From: Ulota crispa
Lineage: Eukaryota > Streptophyta > Bryopsida > Orthotrichales > Orthotrichaceae
Direction of reading: 5' to 3'
Assembly: GCA_963920765.1 (NCBI GenBank)
Contig: OY987248.1
Coordinates: 10,388,539-10,452,538 of the forward strand
DNA: 64,000 bases
Position 1 is the first letter of the stretch. Each line of letters starts with the position of its first letter. The position numbers were made by a program, and so were the translations under genes. This document shows, in pieces, positions 12,300 to 24,013 of the stretch. The notes beneath the pieces are model-generated. The model searched no databases, was not told the origin of the DNA, and worked only from the letters and a program-made list of their open reading frames with translations.

Positions 12300-13150
12300 A
12301 AACTTCAAAACATTTTAATGAGGTCCAAAAAGATTCTAGAAAGATTTCAAAAACAAACCTAAACTATTGTAATAGTTTTTTTATTAAAAATATTTTAAAG
12401 TATTTTGATGAATTACAAAAAGATTCCTAAAGGACTCTAATCCAGTCTAAGAGATTTTATTTCTATAAATAATTTGAAGTACTTTAACAAATTTCATAAA
12501 GATTTTAAAAAGATTCTCAAAGAATCCAAAAAGGTTCTTGAAAATTCTCAAAGATTCTCAAAGATTTTCAAAGATTCCCAAAGATTCTTAAAAATTCTCA
12601 AAGCTTCTCAAAGCTTCCAAGAAGATTCTAAAAGATTTTCAATAATTCTCAAAAAAATTCAAAATTCCTAGAACATTTCCAAAGATTCTCAAATATTCCA
12701 AACTATCCTCAAAGATTCTCAAGAATTCTAAAAAAATTCCTAAAAGATTCTCAAGGATTCTCAAATATTCCTGAAAGATTCTCAAAGATTCCAAGAAGAT
12801 TCTCAAAGATTTCCAAACATCCTCAAACATTCCAAAAAAACTTGAAAAGATTCCTAAAAGATTCTCAAAGATTTTTAAAGATTCTCAATTGTCTTCAAAC
12901 AATCTCAAAGATTCCAAAAAAACTTGAAAAGATTTCCAAAGATTTTCAAAGATTCTCAAAGATTCCTAATAGATTTTCAAAGATTCCAAGAAGATTCTCA
13001 AAGATTCTAAATCTTGAAAAGATTCTTAAATGTTCTTTAAAATCCTGAAAAGATTTTCAATGATTCCCAAAAGATTCTTAAAGATTTTTAAAGATTCCCA
13101 AAAAGTTCACAAAAGATTTCCAAAAGATTCTCAAAGATTCCAAAATTTCT
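12300..13150. repeat. Degenerate tandem repeat, unit ~CAAAGATTCT
   Basis: About 850 bp built from imperfect CAAAGATTCT / AAAAGATTCT units at roughly 10-12 bp spacing, densest at 12530-13000. The open frames across it (K/S/F/I-rich) are products of the repeat, not genes. Confidence 0.85.
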
Positions 13151-13872
13151 GTTGATTTAGATAGTGGTGTCTAATTCAATAGAATGTATTTAGTTTTTTA
13201 CAAAATTTTGTTAAATTAATCAATTAGCGTGGGCAAGTGCCCAAAACAACAAGAAAATGTTGGTTTTCTGTTGTTTTGGACGAAGTTTTCTATATGTGTT
13301 CAGGGGTTAATGAGATGAAAAGAGGAAGTGCAAGTCTACCAACTCAACACTCTAACACGTATTTATTTAAAAAACTCTTACCAGTTCGATTGTGCACAAA
13401 GAGTGATGCAAACAACTTCTTTCCAGCTGCAAAAGTGTTTGCTTCTTTTCTTGTTTCTTTTGACTTCCCTCCACTCACATGTTGCTACACACAAACAGAT
13501 CTTAAATGAAGTAATTAATTAAACAAAAACATCATTAATACAAAGGCATCACTTCAAGAGGTCATCAAATGAGAACCTAAGAAGATAGGTACACAAAAAT
13601 TAGGTTGTGTTTACAAGATTATATTCTTACTTCTTAATAGGAATTTCCACAAATTGGATGAATTAGTTGATTGACAATTTTTTACAAAGTACAAGCTACG
13701 AGATGAATAATTGTACCTAACAACAATATGGCTGTGAGAAATTATACAAAGATAATTCAGTCCAATACAAACATGGTCATTTCTTATTAGCTTGTAAACA
13801 AGAGAAGAAAATCTAGAAGTTTTTCTTGTTTGAGATTTACTCAAAACCCATGCCTAAAATTGCCTACGTCTG

Positions 13873-13953
13873 TGCTTCAAGGTAATTGCTAGGGATTGCT
13901 TCAAGGCAATTTCTAAGGATTGCTTCAAGGCAATTTCTAAGGATTGCTTCAAA
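13873..13953. repeat. Three-copy tandem repeat, ~26-27 bp unit
   Basis: GCTTCAAGGCAATTTCTAAG and its variants recur three times in a row. Confidence 0.8.
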
Positions 13954-14567
13954 GACTTGGACTACGCCCACCACCAGATTTTGCCTTCTCGACAAATCTG
14001 CACTCGAGCAAGCCTAGTAGCATCTCCAAATTCCATTATAGTAAAAACCCTTTGCTTGTTCACTGAAGTAGGCTCCACCTCTAGCTTGTGCTTGCAAACT
14101 CCTTGTTGCCAACCAGCTATCTAGCTCTGACAGTGCATGCTTGTCAAACAAAATAATGAAGAAGCAAACAAACAAAAAAACCTAAAAGACCTCCTAGATA
14201 TGGGCGCGCTAGAAGATTATACAAACCCTAGACATTTCAGTTTCCGAGACACAATTGAGCGTGCCCTGGCTAGAATGAGGATGTTGCGTGCGTGCGGTGA
14301 GGCTCGCCAAGTAGAGTGGCCAAGCAAACGGCTATCGAAGGCCTGTTTAGCATACAAGAGTGTGGATTCTCTAAACTTAAGTTAATAGAATACCAATGCT
14401 GAGCAGCAGTGTACATGTAGCATGGCATAAGCTTAGGCGCATAATGTGGGTCATGCCCCCAAACAACCAAATAACGTTCTCCCACATAATTTGGTCAATG
14501 AAACTGACGGGCCTGGCTTTCTTGTAGGAGGAGCATCGCGGGAGTGCAGGTGAGCATGCCAAGCTTC

Positions 14568-14787
14568 GTAATCAGCTCTTGCTCAGTATTATGAGCTTTT
14601 CAAAGAGACTATTCACAGTCTAGAATAATCCTCCTAGTTTTTGCCCTAATTTTTGTTAATTTTTGAAATCTCTCCTTTTTTATGTAAGCTATTAAATTTC
14701 TATTACCATTTGAATATTTAAAATGGAATTTTAATGTTTTGATTCACAATTTGAACAATTTACATTCACAATGATACATGTAAGCCA
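14568..14787 (+). repeat. Left long inverted repeat of the Crypton-like element
   Basis: Pairs with 17122-17341 over ~220 bp (shared TATTATGAGCTTTTCAA, GCCCTAATTTTTGTTAATTT, ATTCACAATTTGAACAATTT, ATGATACATGTAAGCCAT), with an estimated 80-85% identity. Together they bracket the tyrosine recombinase pseudogene. Confidence 0.8.
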
Positions 14788-15234
14788 TTAAATTTCAATT
14801 ACCCTTTGAAGTTTAAAATTGAATTGCAGCATTTTGTTCACAATTTGCACAATTTCTATTCAAATGGTACATCACTTCAAAGTTTTGCAATTATAGTAAT
14901 GTAAATCTAAATCTATACAAAAGAATCTATGCATCTAAATCTACACAAAAGAATCTATACATTTGGCAGTTGATGTTGAATGTGCATCCCATGCAATTAG
15001 AAATTGAGGTCCCCACATTTGTTGTAGTGATTTGAGAATTCACCACACTATAGCCGAGATGTTTTGCACCTTCTAACCACTCACAAAGCATGACCTTCTC
15101 TAATTCAACAATATTAGTTATATCATTTTGGATCACATAATCATGAGCTATAGGTGAGCTAGGAGCCAAAACATATGTAGAATCTCCATCTGCAACCGTT
15201 GGAACTACAATTGTATCAACATTTGAGATGGTTG

Positions 15235-15408
15235 CACTAGAAGAAACTCATGTTTTTTATAACAGATTTTTTTGAACATCCACTTGTTTTTATGTTACAA
15301 TTGATGTTAGAACTAACATCAAGATGTTATTTCTAGCATCAATTGTAACATAAAAACAAGTGGATGTTCAAAAAAATCCGTTATAAAAAACATGGGTTTC
15401 CTTTAGTG
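15235..15408. mobile_element. CACTA fold-back MITE E1
   Basis: 174 bp, starts CACTAGAAGAAA, ends TTTCCTTTAGTG, nearly complete hairpin (arms share CAAGTGGATGTTC and TTATAAAAAACATG). 3-bp target duplication TTG (15232-15234 and 15409-15411). Inserted in the left target duplication of the hAT-like MITE next to it. Confidence 0.88.
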
Positions 15409-15415
15409 TTGGAAC

Positions 15416-15542
15416 CAGTGTTTTTTTTCTTGTTCTGACAGGGTCCACGTGACCTCCCAAGAATGGAGAGTTTTACGAGGGAGGCCATCTCATTTGCTTA
15501 ATTTCTGACAAAGTGGCCTCATGAGGCCTAAAAAAAATACTG
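15416..15542. mobile_element. hAT-like MITE, 127 bp
   Basis: Termini CAGTGTTTTTTTT and reverse-complement CAGTATTTTTTTT. 8-bp flanks GTTGGAAC (15408-15415) and GTTGGAAT (15543-15550) differ at one base. The CAGTG start and 8-bp duplication fit hAT. It lies within the recombinase pseudogene. Confidence 0.65.
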
Positions 15543-17121
15543 GTTGGAATGGTAGGAGGAGGTATCTCTTGGAAACTACTAACTATTGGCTCCAATTCCG
15601 TAACATCTCCCTCAGATTTATCCTGAATTGCCAGCAAGTTCTTGTCTCAAAGAGCTTTCAGAAACTTCCTTAAATACATCCTCGTACATTGCATGCTTCC
15701 CATCTTTAAATGACTCAGCAATCACTTTCATTGCTGCCATCTTCTAGAGATCAATTGATTGGTCATAGTGTTGATAGGAAGCATCACTCCTATGACCGGT
15801 GATTGCCATACCAACTTGTGTAGGAACTCCTGCTTGGATCATGCATTAGATAATGGTGTACGTAGGACTTTTATTAGTGTCGAACCCTGGTAAATTGGTC
15901 AACGCCATCATATTTTTTGTCCATGCAGTAAGCACCTTAATTCCAACATTGTTGGTATTGAACCATGCCTACAAATACAAGAAATAGAATATGAGCAAAA
16001 TACAAATTCTAAAGTAAGAATGCAAGAAATAAAAAGTCAACAAAAAATGTAAATTTTTAAAAATAAAATGTGAAAAATAAACCAAAAAATGAAAGGACAC
16101 TTACAGTAGTCCTTGGATTTCTTCTAATTGTTTGGAGGAAGATGTGTCTACCAACTTCAAAGTCAACCTTTGGAGGCATGTGCCTCATCAATTGCACATA
16201 GGTTGCTACTACATCCGGCTCATGGCATGTAACAGAGTCTTGAAAGTGCTCCTACTGAAAATGAGTCATTGAGGTTTTATAATTTTTACTGCCATGCTCA
16301 GTATACATCACAAACTTCCATACTCATCTTCATTAGTAGTGAAATCAATGTCAAGTAATTTCCAAAACTTTGAGCATCCACATATCGTAAACCTACTAAG
16401 ACAATAGTAGCACCAACGCTTCTAAACCCCGCTTGCATGGTTCAAAGATATGTCCTGATCCTCCAAACAAGCCTTTTCATCTTGCCATTTTAATGGTTGA
16501 TTTTTCTTCCTCTTTTTGTTTGCTCTTGCTTTAATGGAGCGGTCCATAGCCTTTATCAAAGCAAGGCAAGGCTTCTCAAAGAAGGCATGAGTCTGTAGGA
16601 ACACATGTGCTTCATCTTGATGAGTCTCATGCACTCTTTGAATCTACCTCCGCCACACCATTTGACTACATGCACAAAAGAGCTATGAAAGAGTGCCACT
16701 AGGATAAAATCCACCATTTAACTTCCTGACACCAAGAAGAAATGGAATGAGCCCTTATGCAAATATAGGAAGAGGCAATTCTTCTGGTTCTACCTCTTCA
16801 TGGAACTTTTTAGCTATCTGCCATTTTCTAAAACGGCATTTGAACCAACACTCAGCACCAACACTATGGTTAGCACCGCCTTTGTTAATATCCTTCAAGT
16901 CCTCTTTGTCTATTTCAACAAAGCAGTCATCTACAACACCAACTTCTCTAGCAACCTCAACAACATTACCAACCACCAATTCTTCATCTAGGTTTAAGAA
17001 ATTGTCACTAAATATTTTGCTCTCAAAAGTGTAAGCCTTAGAATTTTCATTAAGAGCAAATAGGTCATCAAAATTGAATTTGAACGATGGATCTTCAAAA
17101 GAAGAGATGATAGAATCATCA

Positions 17122-17341
17122 TGGCTTACATGTATCATTTTGAATGTAAATTGTTCAAATTGTGAATCACAACATTACAATTCCATTTTAAAAACTCAAA
17201 GGGTAATTGAAATTTAATGGCTTACATAAAAAAAGGAGAAACTTCAAAAATTAACAAAAATTAGGGCAAAATTGGGAGGATTCTTTTAAGCTATGAAAAG
17301 TCTCCTTGAAAAGCTCATAATACCAAGCAAGAGTTGATTAC
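17122..17341 (-). repeat. Right long inverted repeat of the Crypton-like element
   Basis: Reverse complement of 14568-14787. The recombinase frame begins inside it at 17138, which ties the repeat to the element. Confidence 0.8.
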
Positions 17342-17344
17342 ATA

Positions 17345-17462
17345 CTATGGAATGGTCATTGGGAGGAGGGTTCCTAGATATAATTTGTCGGGCTCCACTT
17401 GAGGCTCGCTGGAGCCCAGTAGATTATATCCAAGAATCCTCCTCCCAACAACCATTCCATAG
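17345..17462. repeat. Fold-back hairpin abutting the Crypton-like element
   Basis: 118-bp palindrome: CTATGGAATGGT..TTGGGAGGAGG..ATATAAT with ATTATAT..CCTCCTCCCAA..ACCATTCCATAG, GC-richer loop. It starts 3 bp beyond the right inverted repeat. Confidence 0.8.
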
Positions 17463-17597
17463 TACAATCAAGGCACCGCCCAACTTTTATTCCTTTTTCT
17501 TTTCAAGAGAAATAGATACAATACCAATTTGTTTTCTTTCTTCTAGCCCTTAAACAATGACATGGACAAAAATCATCCTCTCGCCTCCAAAAAACAC

Positions 17598-18068
17598 TAA
17601 GGTAGGAACACCTATAAGCATTAGTGTCCCCATAATTATCACCTTTGAAATCTTGGAAAATTTGTGGAAATGGATAAATGTGATTACAAGAATGAACATA
17701 AAACCTTAGTGTTGGTTATGGGTGCAATGGCAATTTGCTCTTTAAAAATTCACAACTTATTCTCACAATACACTAGAAGAAAAATGGCAATAAATAACCA
17801 AGTAATTTAGTTGTTGTGCAGTTATTGTGACCATATGCAGTCATTTCATAGTTGTTATATGGTCACATATGGTCATAATAACTGCACACCAACTAAATTA
17901 CTTAGTTATTTATTGTTGTTTTTCTTCTAGTGATATCCAAATAATACATTCAAAGTGCAAACTCATTATTTTTCTGTTGCTAATTGGATCCTATAATTTG
18001 CTAGATGTTTATTGATAGTCATCATGTTCAAAACCCTTAAACTAACGCTTATGGGTGCTCCTACCTTA
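17598..18068. mobile_element. TIR element family F, copy 1 (contains CACTA MITE E2)
   Basis: Left end TAAGGTAGGAACACCTATAAGC, right end reverse-complement TAAGGTAGGAGCACCCATAAGC. 471 bp including the nested E2. No convincing target duplication. Confidence 0.7.
17771..17932. mobile_element. CACTA fold-back MITE E2
   Basis: 162 bp, CACTAGAAGAAA to TTTCTTCTAGTG, long hairpin arms (CAATAAATAACYAAGTAATT / reverse), perfect 3-bp target duplication ATA (17768-17770, 17933-17935). Inserted in family F copy 1. Confidence 0.9.
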
Positions 18069-21000
18069 TGTATTGTACATATAAGTAGTTTTTTACCTGA
18101 ATCTTTTGTAGGAATGACCATAGATACATGGTGTACCATGGAAAGCAAAAAATAACCTCAGCTAAGGCACTCATATTTTTTGATAACCCAAATTGTGAGA
18201 AGATTTAGAGCCACAGTATTAGGTTCCATGCTGCCCTTTTTGCAATTTTCATGAGGCACCAATTGCACCATGCACCATTGACTTTTGCAACTTTAAGAAA
18301 CAATATTTTAGTAGTGGGCACTTGCCACAACACTCTAGATACCACTATAGAGGACACGCAGTGCCACCTAGCCGAGGTTCAAGGGCTAGAGAAATACCAC
18401 TCCTAACAGCAGAGCATTCAAGGATTCTTCAACAAGTCCAATGACTCAAGGTACTGTTCTTCATCTCCTTTGTTTCTTCATGCTTTTCCTCTTTTCCCTC
18501 GGTTTGCAAATACAAAGACGTTTTATCTGACAACGCGCAAGATGGGAATCACACAAGTTCAAGAAAAACAACAAATGGATGATAAAATTCAATGAGCAAA
18601 TCAAAGTTTTGGAACATGGGTGTCCTGGCCTCACTTGACCGCAAGTGACCTGGCCTCCACCGCAGGTGACTCAACAATTCATAGCTCTTTAGTACACCAT
18701 ACCCCACTTCCCAACTGTGCCCACTCCCTAGCCGCTAGGCCGGGCTCTACAGCCCAACAAGCACCAGGGTGGGAGTGTGTTTCAGTTGCCCCATACTAAT
18801 ATCTTGACATTTTATATTGTATAAATACTTACTGGTACTATAGTGATTTTTCATCAAATATTATGGTTTGGTTTTTTTTCCAAGGGCTTGGCAACAATAA
18901 CAAAATTGCGGGAAAAAAATTAGCTGCATCTGGGTCATAAATCATCTGAAATACTAATATCTAGAGAGTTGCATGTGCTTACAAGGAGAAAGTGTCTCGC
19001 ACTTGCACTCATATCCATTTTAGAACACAATGAATGATTCAACCACAGAAGAAAAATAAACAAATGTGTTATTTTATATTAAAAGATGCCTTTGGTAACA
19101 AAGTTGCATATCACTTTGCATAATGTAATAGTTGGCTATTGAAAAAAAAATACAAAACATATTACTAGTGAAAAAGCCACTTTTCAAAAACAACTTTGCA
19201 AAGAAGAACAATTCATGTTTTCCCATGAATTTGTGGATGAAAAGCATTGCAATTTTTGCTTTATATATTGAATATCCCAATCTTTTAGTAATTCCAACTT
19301 GTGGCCATCTTTTCTTGCAATGACATGATTACCAATTCAATATTGAATATTGTTGAATATAAATGTTGAAACTTTTTCAATTCATTGCAACTTTATCTTT
19401 TAAAGCCCCTTTTGGTACTTAACCAAATGTACCACATTGTGATTCATATATTCCATATTTCCATGTTGTCCCACTCAATTTGTTTTTATTAAATCACTTC
19501 ATTACATGTATATTATGGTAGTTGGTTTGCAATTTTTCAAGTTTTGAGCTTTCTCTATTGAATATGCCAAAACAATATCTATTTTACAAGATTGATTGTA
19601 TACATAGTTATTCCATCTTGTAATTTGATTTACATTGATTAATGATTTATAGTACAAATAATGCAATTTTAAATGAAAGTTAAAACATATGCACTAATGA
19701 ATGTGTAAGTCTTGAGTTGTATGTATATGCATAAAATTATATAGCAATAAAGTTTTATTAAAAAACATATATAAAGAAATACATATAAAAAGGTAAAATA
19801 CATTGTTTTGTTTTGTTTATGTCTTACTGGGCACTGGTAATGGCTATGATAGTTTTTGATAAAACATTAAAATATTCTATAAATGTGTCAAAACAAAATT
19901 TTACCTATGCTTAAAATCACAACAATAATTATAAAAATTTGCTTACTCATTTGTTGGATAGTTAATGATTAAATTATTTATTGGAGATTTTATCATATTC
20001 AAGTACACTAATTTCAAAAATGGTTTTTTGTATTAAATAAACTAAACATTCTTTATTGTATTATGTTATTTGGATTACATCTAAAACAAGAGACTATGTG
20101 CAATAACATTCAATCAAATTTCTAACATTCATTTCTAAATTTTGTCTTTTTGCATTTTTTTAGTCTTTTACATGTATCTTCCACTATCTAGTTTCATGAA
20201 AAAATTAAATATCAGTTGAAACACATGGATATTAGTATCTTATTTTAAATATTTAACACTTTTTATGATCTTTAATGTGTTTTTAATGTTTCAAAACTAA
20301 TTTGTTCATTCATATTTAAATTATGGAAAATCTTTCCTCTATAAATAATGAAAAAAATCTTATGCCCTTTTTGTTTCAATTATGTATTGCACTTACTGCA
20401 ATTAAAAAACCAATTATGTACATTTTGTTGTGAGTTTATATTTATTTATTTATTTTTAAATTTAATCATGTCTTTTCTTATGTTTCCTATAAACTGCATC
20501 AATTTGATGTCTCAAATTTTGTAAAACTAAATCTTAGTTATTTTTAGATATTATTTGATATTCATATGTTTTTATAGACAAATTAATTTACATTTATTAC
20601 TGATTTTTTAATTTATGTTTTTTATTTGCATTGATTGTAACTATTATTATTAAATACTTGAGTGATATATTCTTAGTACCATAAATATAATATTTTAAAT
20701 TATTCAGCATAAAACAACATGTCAAAAAATGAAGCTAAGTTATTTAAATAATCATTTATGAGTTCTTTAGTCCAATATTTATTAATGTTGAAAAAATTAT
20801 AAATCTCCGAAGTTGATATGACCAAAAGTTAGCAATAAGTTTTTTTTTGAAACTATCAATTGTATGTTGTCAACAAATGCTTGTGAACTTCCAACATAAC
20901 TTTTTGAGAAAGATATAGATTGTCTATTGCATCTTTTTATATTCATTTTGCATTGTTCTAAATGCAAATCAATTTTCATATTTCAGGTATGACAATTCAC

Positions 21001-21344
21001 TTTGCTTCTAATTGATCTTTGCGCTAAAATATGATGATACATTTTATTCAAAATGGTAGCACCAATACAAGTTGTGATGACAAATCACATCATCTAACAT
21101 CTTGCTGCTACTTGCATACAAAGATCCAACTATCTATTTCTTGGGAATTTTATCTTATAGTATACAAAACATTACTCACAACAAAAAATTCACAAATTTA
21201 TTGGGTTTTTTAGTATTTAATGCCATAGGGTCAAATTGTAACATTAAATAAATTATTGTAATTTTGTTTAATGAGTATCTAGTTTTCCATCAACACTTGG
21301 AATGAACGTGAATTTATAGTTTAGCTATCAAAATCAAAATTTAA
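18069..21344. other. AT-rich intergenic, nothing recognised
   Basis: A slightly GC-richer stretch at 18300-18800 shows no coding signature. The rest is A/T-rich unique-looking sequence with short frames only. Confidence 0.5.
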
Positions 21345-21463
21345 TTACAAATTAACAAAAAAAAGTCCAAATTGACTAAACATGCCTGAATTGACAAAAA
21401 AATGTCTAAATTGACACGTACAAATCTCCTGAAAATGACCAAATTGACAGCATTCTCTTGTAG
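21345..21463. mobile_element. CACTA-like repeat family M, copy 2 (one end)
   Basis: Degenerate internal units AAATTGAC.AAAAATGTC and right end TTCTCTTGTAGTA, like the element at 23887-24013. The left end is not clear. Confidence 0.45.
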
Positions 21464-23886
21464 TATACTCTCGTTTAACATGATCAATTTTAAATAACTC
21501 ATTTAACATGGTCAATTTTAAATTTAAACAAGCAAGTAGCACTTGGTTATAATGCCTATTGAATAATGCATTAGTAAAATACTTATTATTCAATTAGCTC
21601 ATTATATTTTGTAAGCAATTTAAATATGAAAATTTATAAGAAAATTAAAAGCAACCATCATTTCATTACATTGATAAACATGACTTTCACAAAAACAAAA
21701 CACAAATAAAAATACATACATGATTATTATCTTAAATTTGTTATCAGATATAAAATTAGCAAAACAACTAAGAACTTTTCTACAAATCATTATTCAACTT
21801 GAATTTCTTTTATTGATTGCAAATTTTCCTTTTCAAGTATTTATATTTCATTCAATTTCTTAAATTATAATAGACTCAAATTTGAATCATTTATGAAATG
21901 GTTTCATATCATTTGTTCAATAAAAATTATGCAAAAATTGGTTTGATAAAATGTATCAGTGTAAAATTGAAGCGCTAGACATACATTATTATTTTTAATT
22001 AAATATTTCAAATCACAAGTAGAGATTTTTGCAAATGAAATAAACTCTATGATCTAATCATATTTCTTTGTGTAAGTGAAAAATACTCTAATAATCTCCA
22101 ACAATAATTGGCCAGTAGCATACAACTTGTCTATTTTTAATCTATATAATTTTTCATGCAATAAAATAAACACTATTGTACAAAAATACATTTTTTTCCA
22201 ATATAAACGTCTGCTTGAATAATTAATTGATCTTCAAGCTCTAAGTTTTTTAGGTTTGTGTGCTGAAACTCCATACAAAGCAACTTTTGACTTTTCAGCT
22301 TTGTTTTTTGCTTATGAAATGCTCCACAGTTCTTTTAAAAAAGTTCATTGGCAATTTATGCATAAAATTGTACATCAAATTTTAACTCAAATTGAAATCA
22401 TGTGCATTATAAAGCCTCCAAAATTTTGAATATGCGGTAACATAACTATTCCTTCACAACCTCCTATGCATGATTGATGTTTTCAAATGCTCATAAGCTT
22501 TCTTAAAAATATTTTCAATACTCCAAGAAATAGGCGGATCTAATTGGATTTGCTTTCAAATGTTAGGATATACTATTTGCTACCTAAATGTCTTTTTCAC
22601 CATGCAATACTGGCAATAAGCATGCCATCTTGAAAATAACTTCTACAACTTTTCATTGAGCAAAATTATCACTGGTCCAATACATGAGCAATGTTCTTAC
22701 CATTACATTTTCTATTGCATTTTAAAGATTAATATCAAAAAAAATTGTGTTGAAAAATTATGAAGAATATCAAAGCCATAGATAAATATGGACTCAGGCT
22801 CTCTTACAAGTAACTCCAAAAATATAGTTACATCTTCTTTTACGTCATTCAAAAATTCTTCAAACGATGCAGGGATAAACAACACATGCACGGGATGCTT
22901 GAGGCTATTTACACCTCCATTCAATATTTTAGTTACCACTATTCAAAAATCTTTGTACTTTGTTGTTGCCGTTTGAAAACCATCCCAATGTGCAGCTTTT
23001 CCAAAGTTTCTTGGATCTCCATGTTTCCACAAAATCACATTAACATAAAGGAAAATTTAAATAAATGTCCAGGTTCTTTGAAGAGCTTAATTTTGTTGCA
23101 AAATAAATAGTGTTTTTACTATAATTTTTAAGGATCTAATTCTACATTTGACACCAATCTTGAATAGACATTATATAGTATAGAAAAACATTTGATATAG
23201 CCATTTTTGTTTTAATTTAAATTGACAATTTAGTACTTTTCCAAAATATTAGACAATTTATTTTAAAGAATGCTAATATTAGTTTAAATTTTATTCAATT
23301 AGTTGTTAACAAATTGGTAATACTCCATTACCATGAGTGCATTTATAACCATGTCATTAGAAACTTAAATTTATATGGTTACAAATGTTGCCTAAGTTAT
23401 GAATATTAACAACATAAATAATGACAGTTTTAAAATTTTAGATTCATTTATCTGATTACTAATTATTACATGGATTTTTTTGAACATTCAAAATATTTAT
23501 TTCTCTTCTTTTTACACATTTAACATCCAAATTTTAAGTTTAATTGTGGATTAGAAAAAATATATTTTTTGAAAAATAATTCTTCCAAAAAAAATAATAA
23601 ATTGTACTTTAAAAAAAAATTGTTTAAAAAAACATCATATTGGAATCTCCTTTCAATTATTTATTTTTATTACAAATGCAACATACTCAAAATCCCTACA
23701 ATACTAATCCTTGAATTGGTAGCATATTGTTGTTCAAACCCTTATTTGTAAATTATGTTTATTAAAACCAAGAATAAGAGCACTGCAAGTTATCAATAGT
23801 CAAGATCTGGTTATAGAAACAATACATTATCACAATTCACAACGTATAAATTTTGAAATGTGTTAATAACAGAATCATTGATTTTC
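21464..23886. other. AT-rich intergenic, nothing recognised
   Basis: No coding family, inverted repeat or RNA gene seen. Confidence 0.5.
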
Positions 23887-24013
23887 ACTACAAGAAAAAT
23901 TGTCCGCAATGACACGTTCAAATTGACTAAAATGTCCAAATTGACAAAAATTTGACTAAAACATGTCTGAATTGACAAAAAAATGTCCATATTGACACTG
24001 CTCCCTTGTAGAG
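23887..24013. mobile_element. CACTA-like repeat family M, copy 1
   Basis: Starts CACTACAAGAAAA, ends CCCTTGTAGAG (decayed). The inside is made of repeated CAAATTGACAAAAATGTC-like units. No clear 3-bp duplication. Confidence 0.5.

Larger units (their letters stand above)
14927..17138 (-). pseudogene. Decayed Crypton-like tyrosine recombinase (DUF3504/ZMYM-QRICH1-like YR domain)
   Basis: Conceptual minus-strand reading, several frames. From N to C: AECWFKCRFRKWQ (F..W helix), GFYPSGTL (the Y-P-x-x-T-L element of the SAM-like core-binding domain), HAFFEKPCLALIKAMD, then CSKFWKLLDIDFTTNEDEYG and MYTEHGSKN at 16282-16305 (the YTE-GSKN hallmark). Next come VGRHIFLQTIRRNP, a possible intron 16104-15969, AWFNTNNVGI, TNKSPT..QAGVP and GHRSDASYQHY (15797-15765), with a serine/threonine-rich tail to 14927. 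The second histidine-containing box and a catalytic-type tyrosine are present, but the first H-x-x-R box reads N-K-S-P-T and a stop (15846-15848) falls inside it; other stops and frameshifts occur. A 127-bp and a 174-bp MITE interrupt the tail. Not functional. Family known mainly from Cryptons and genes derived from them. Confidence 0.8.

Noticed and set aside
12474..13048. Lysine/serine/phenylalanine-rich frames suggesting coiled-coil proteins
   Set aside because: Translations of the CAAAGATTCT tandem array; the same pattern appears on both strands.
13873..13953. CRISPR-like direct repeats
   Set aside because: Units are contiguous without spacers, and the DNA is eukaryotic.
14137..14385. 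82-codon frame (MLVKQNNEEANKQKN..) as a gene
   Set aside because: No recognised family, no supporting exon structure; lies just outside the Crypton-like element.
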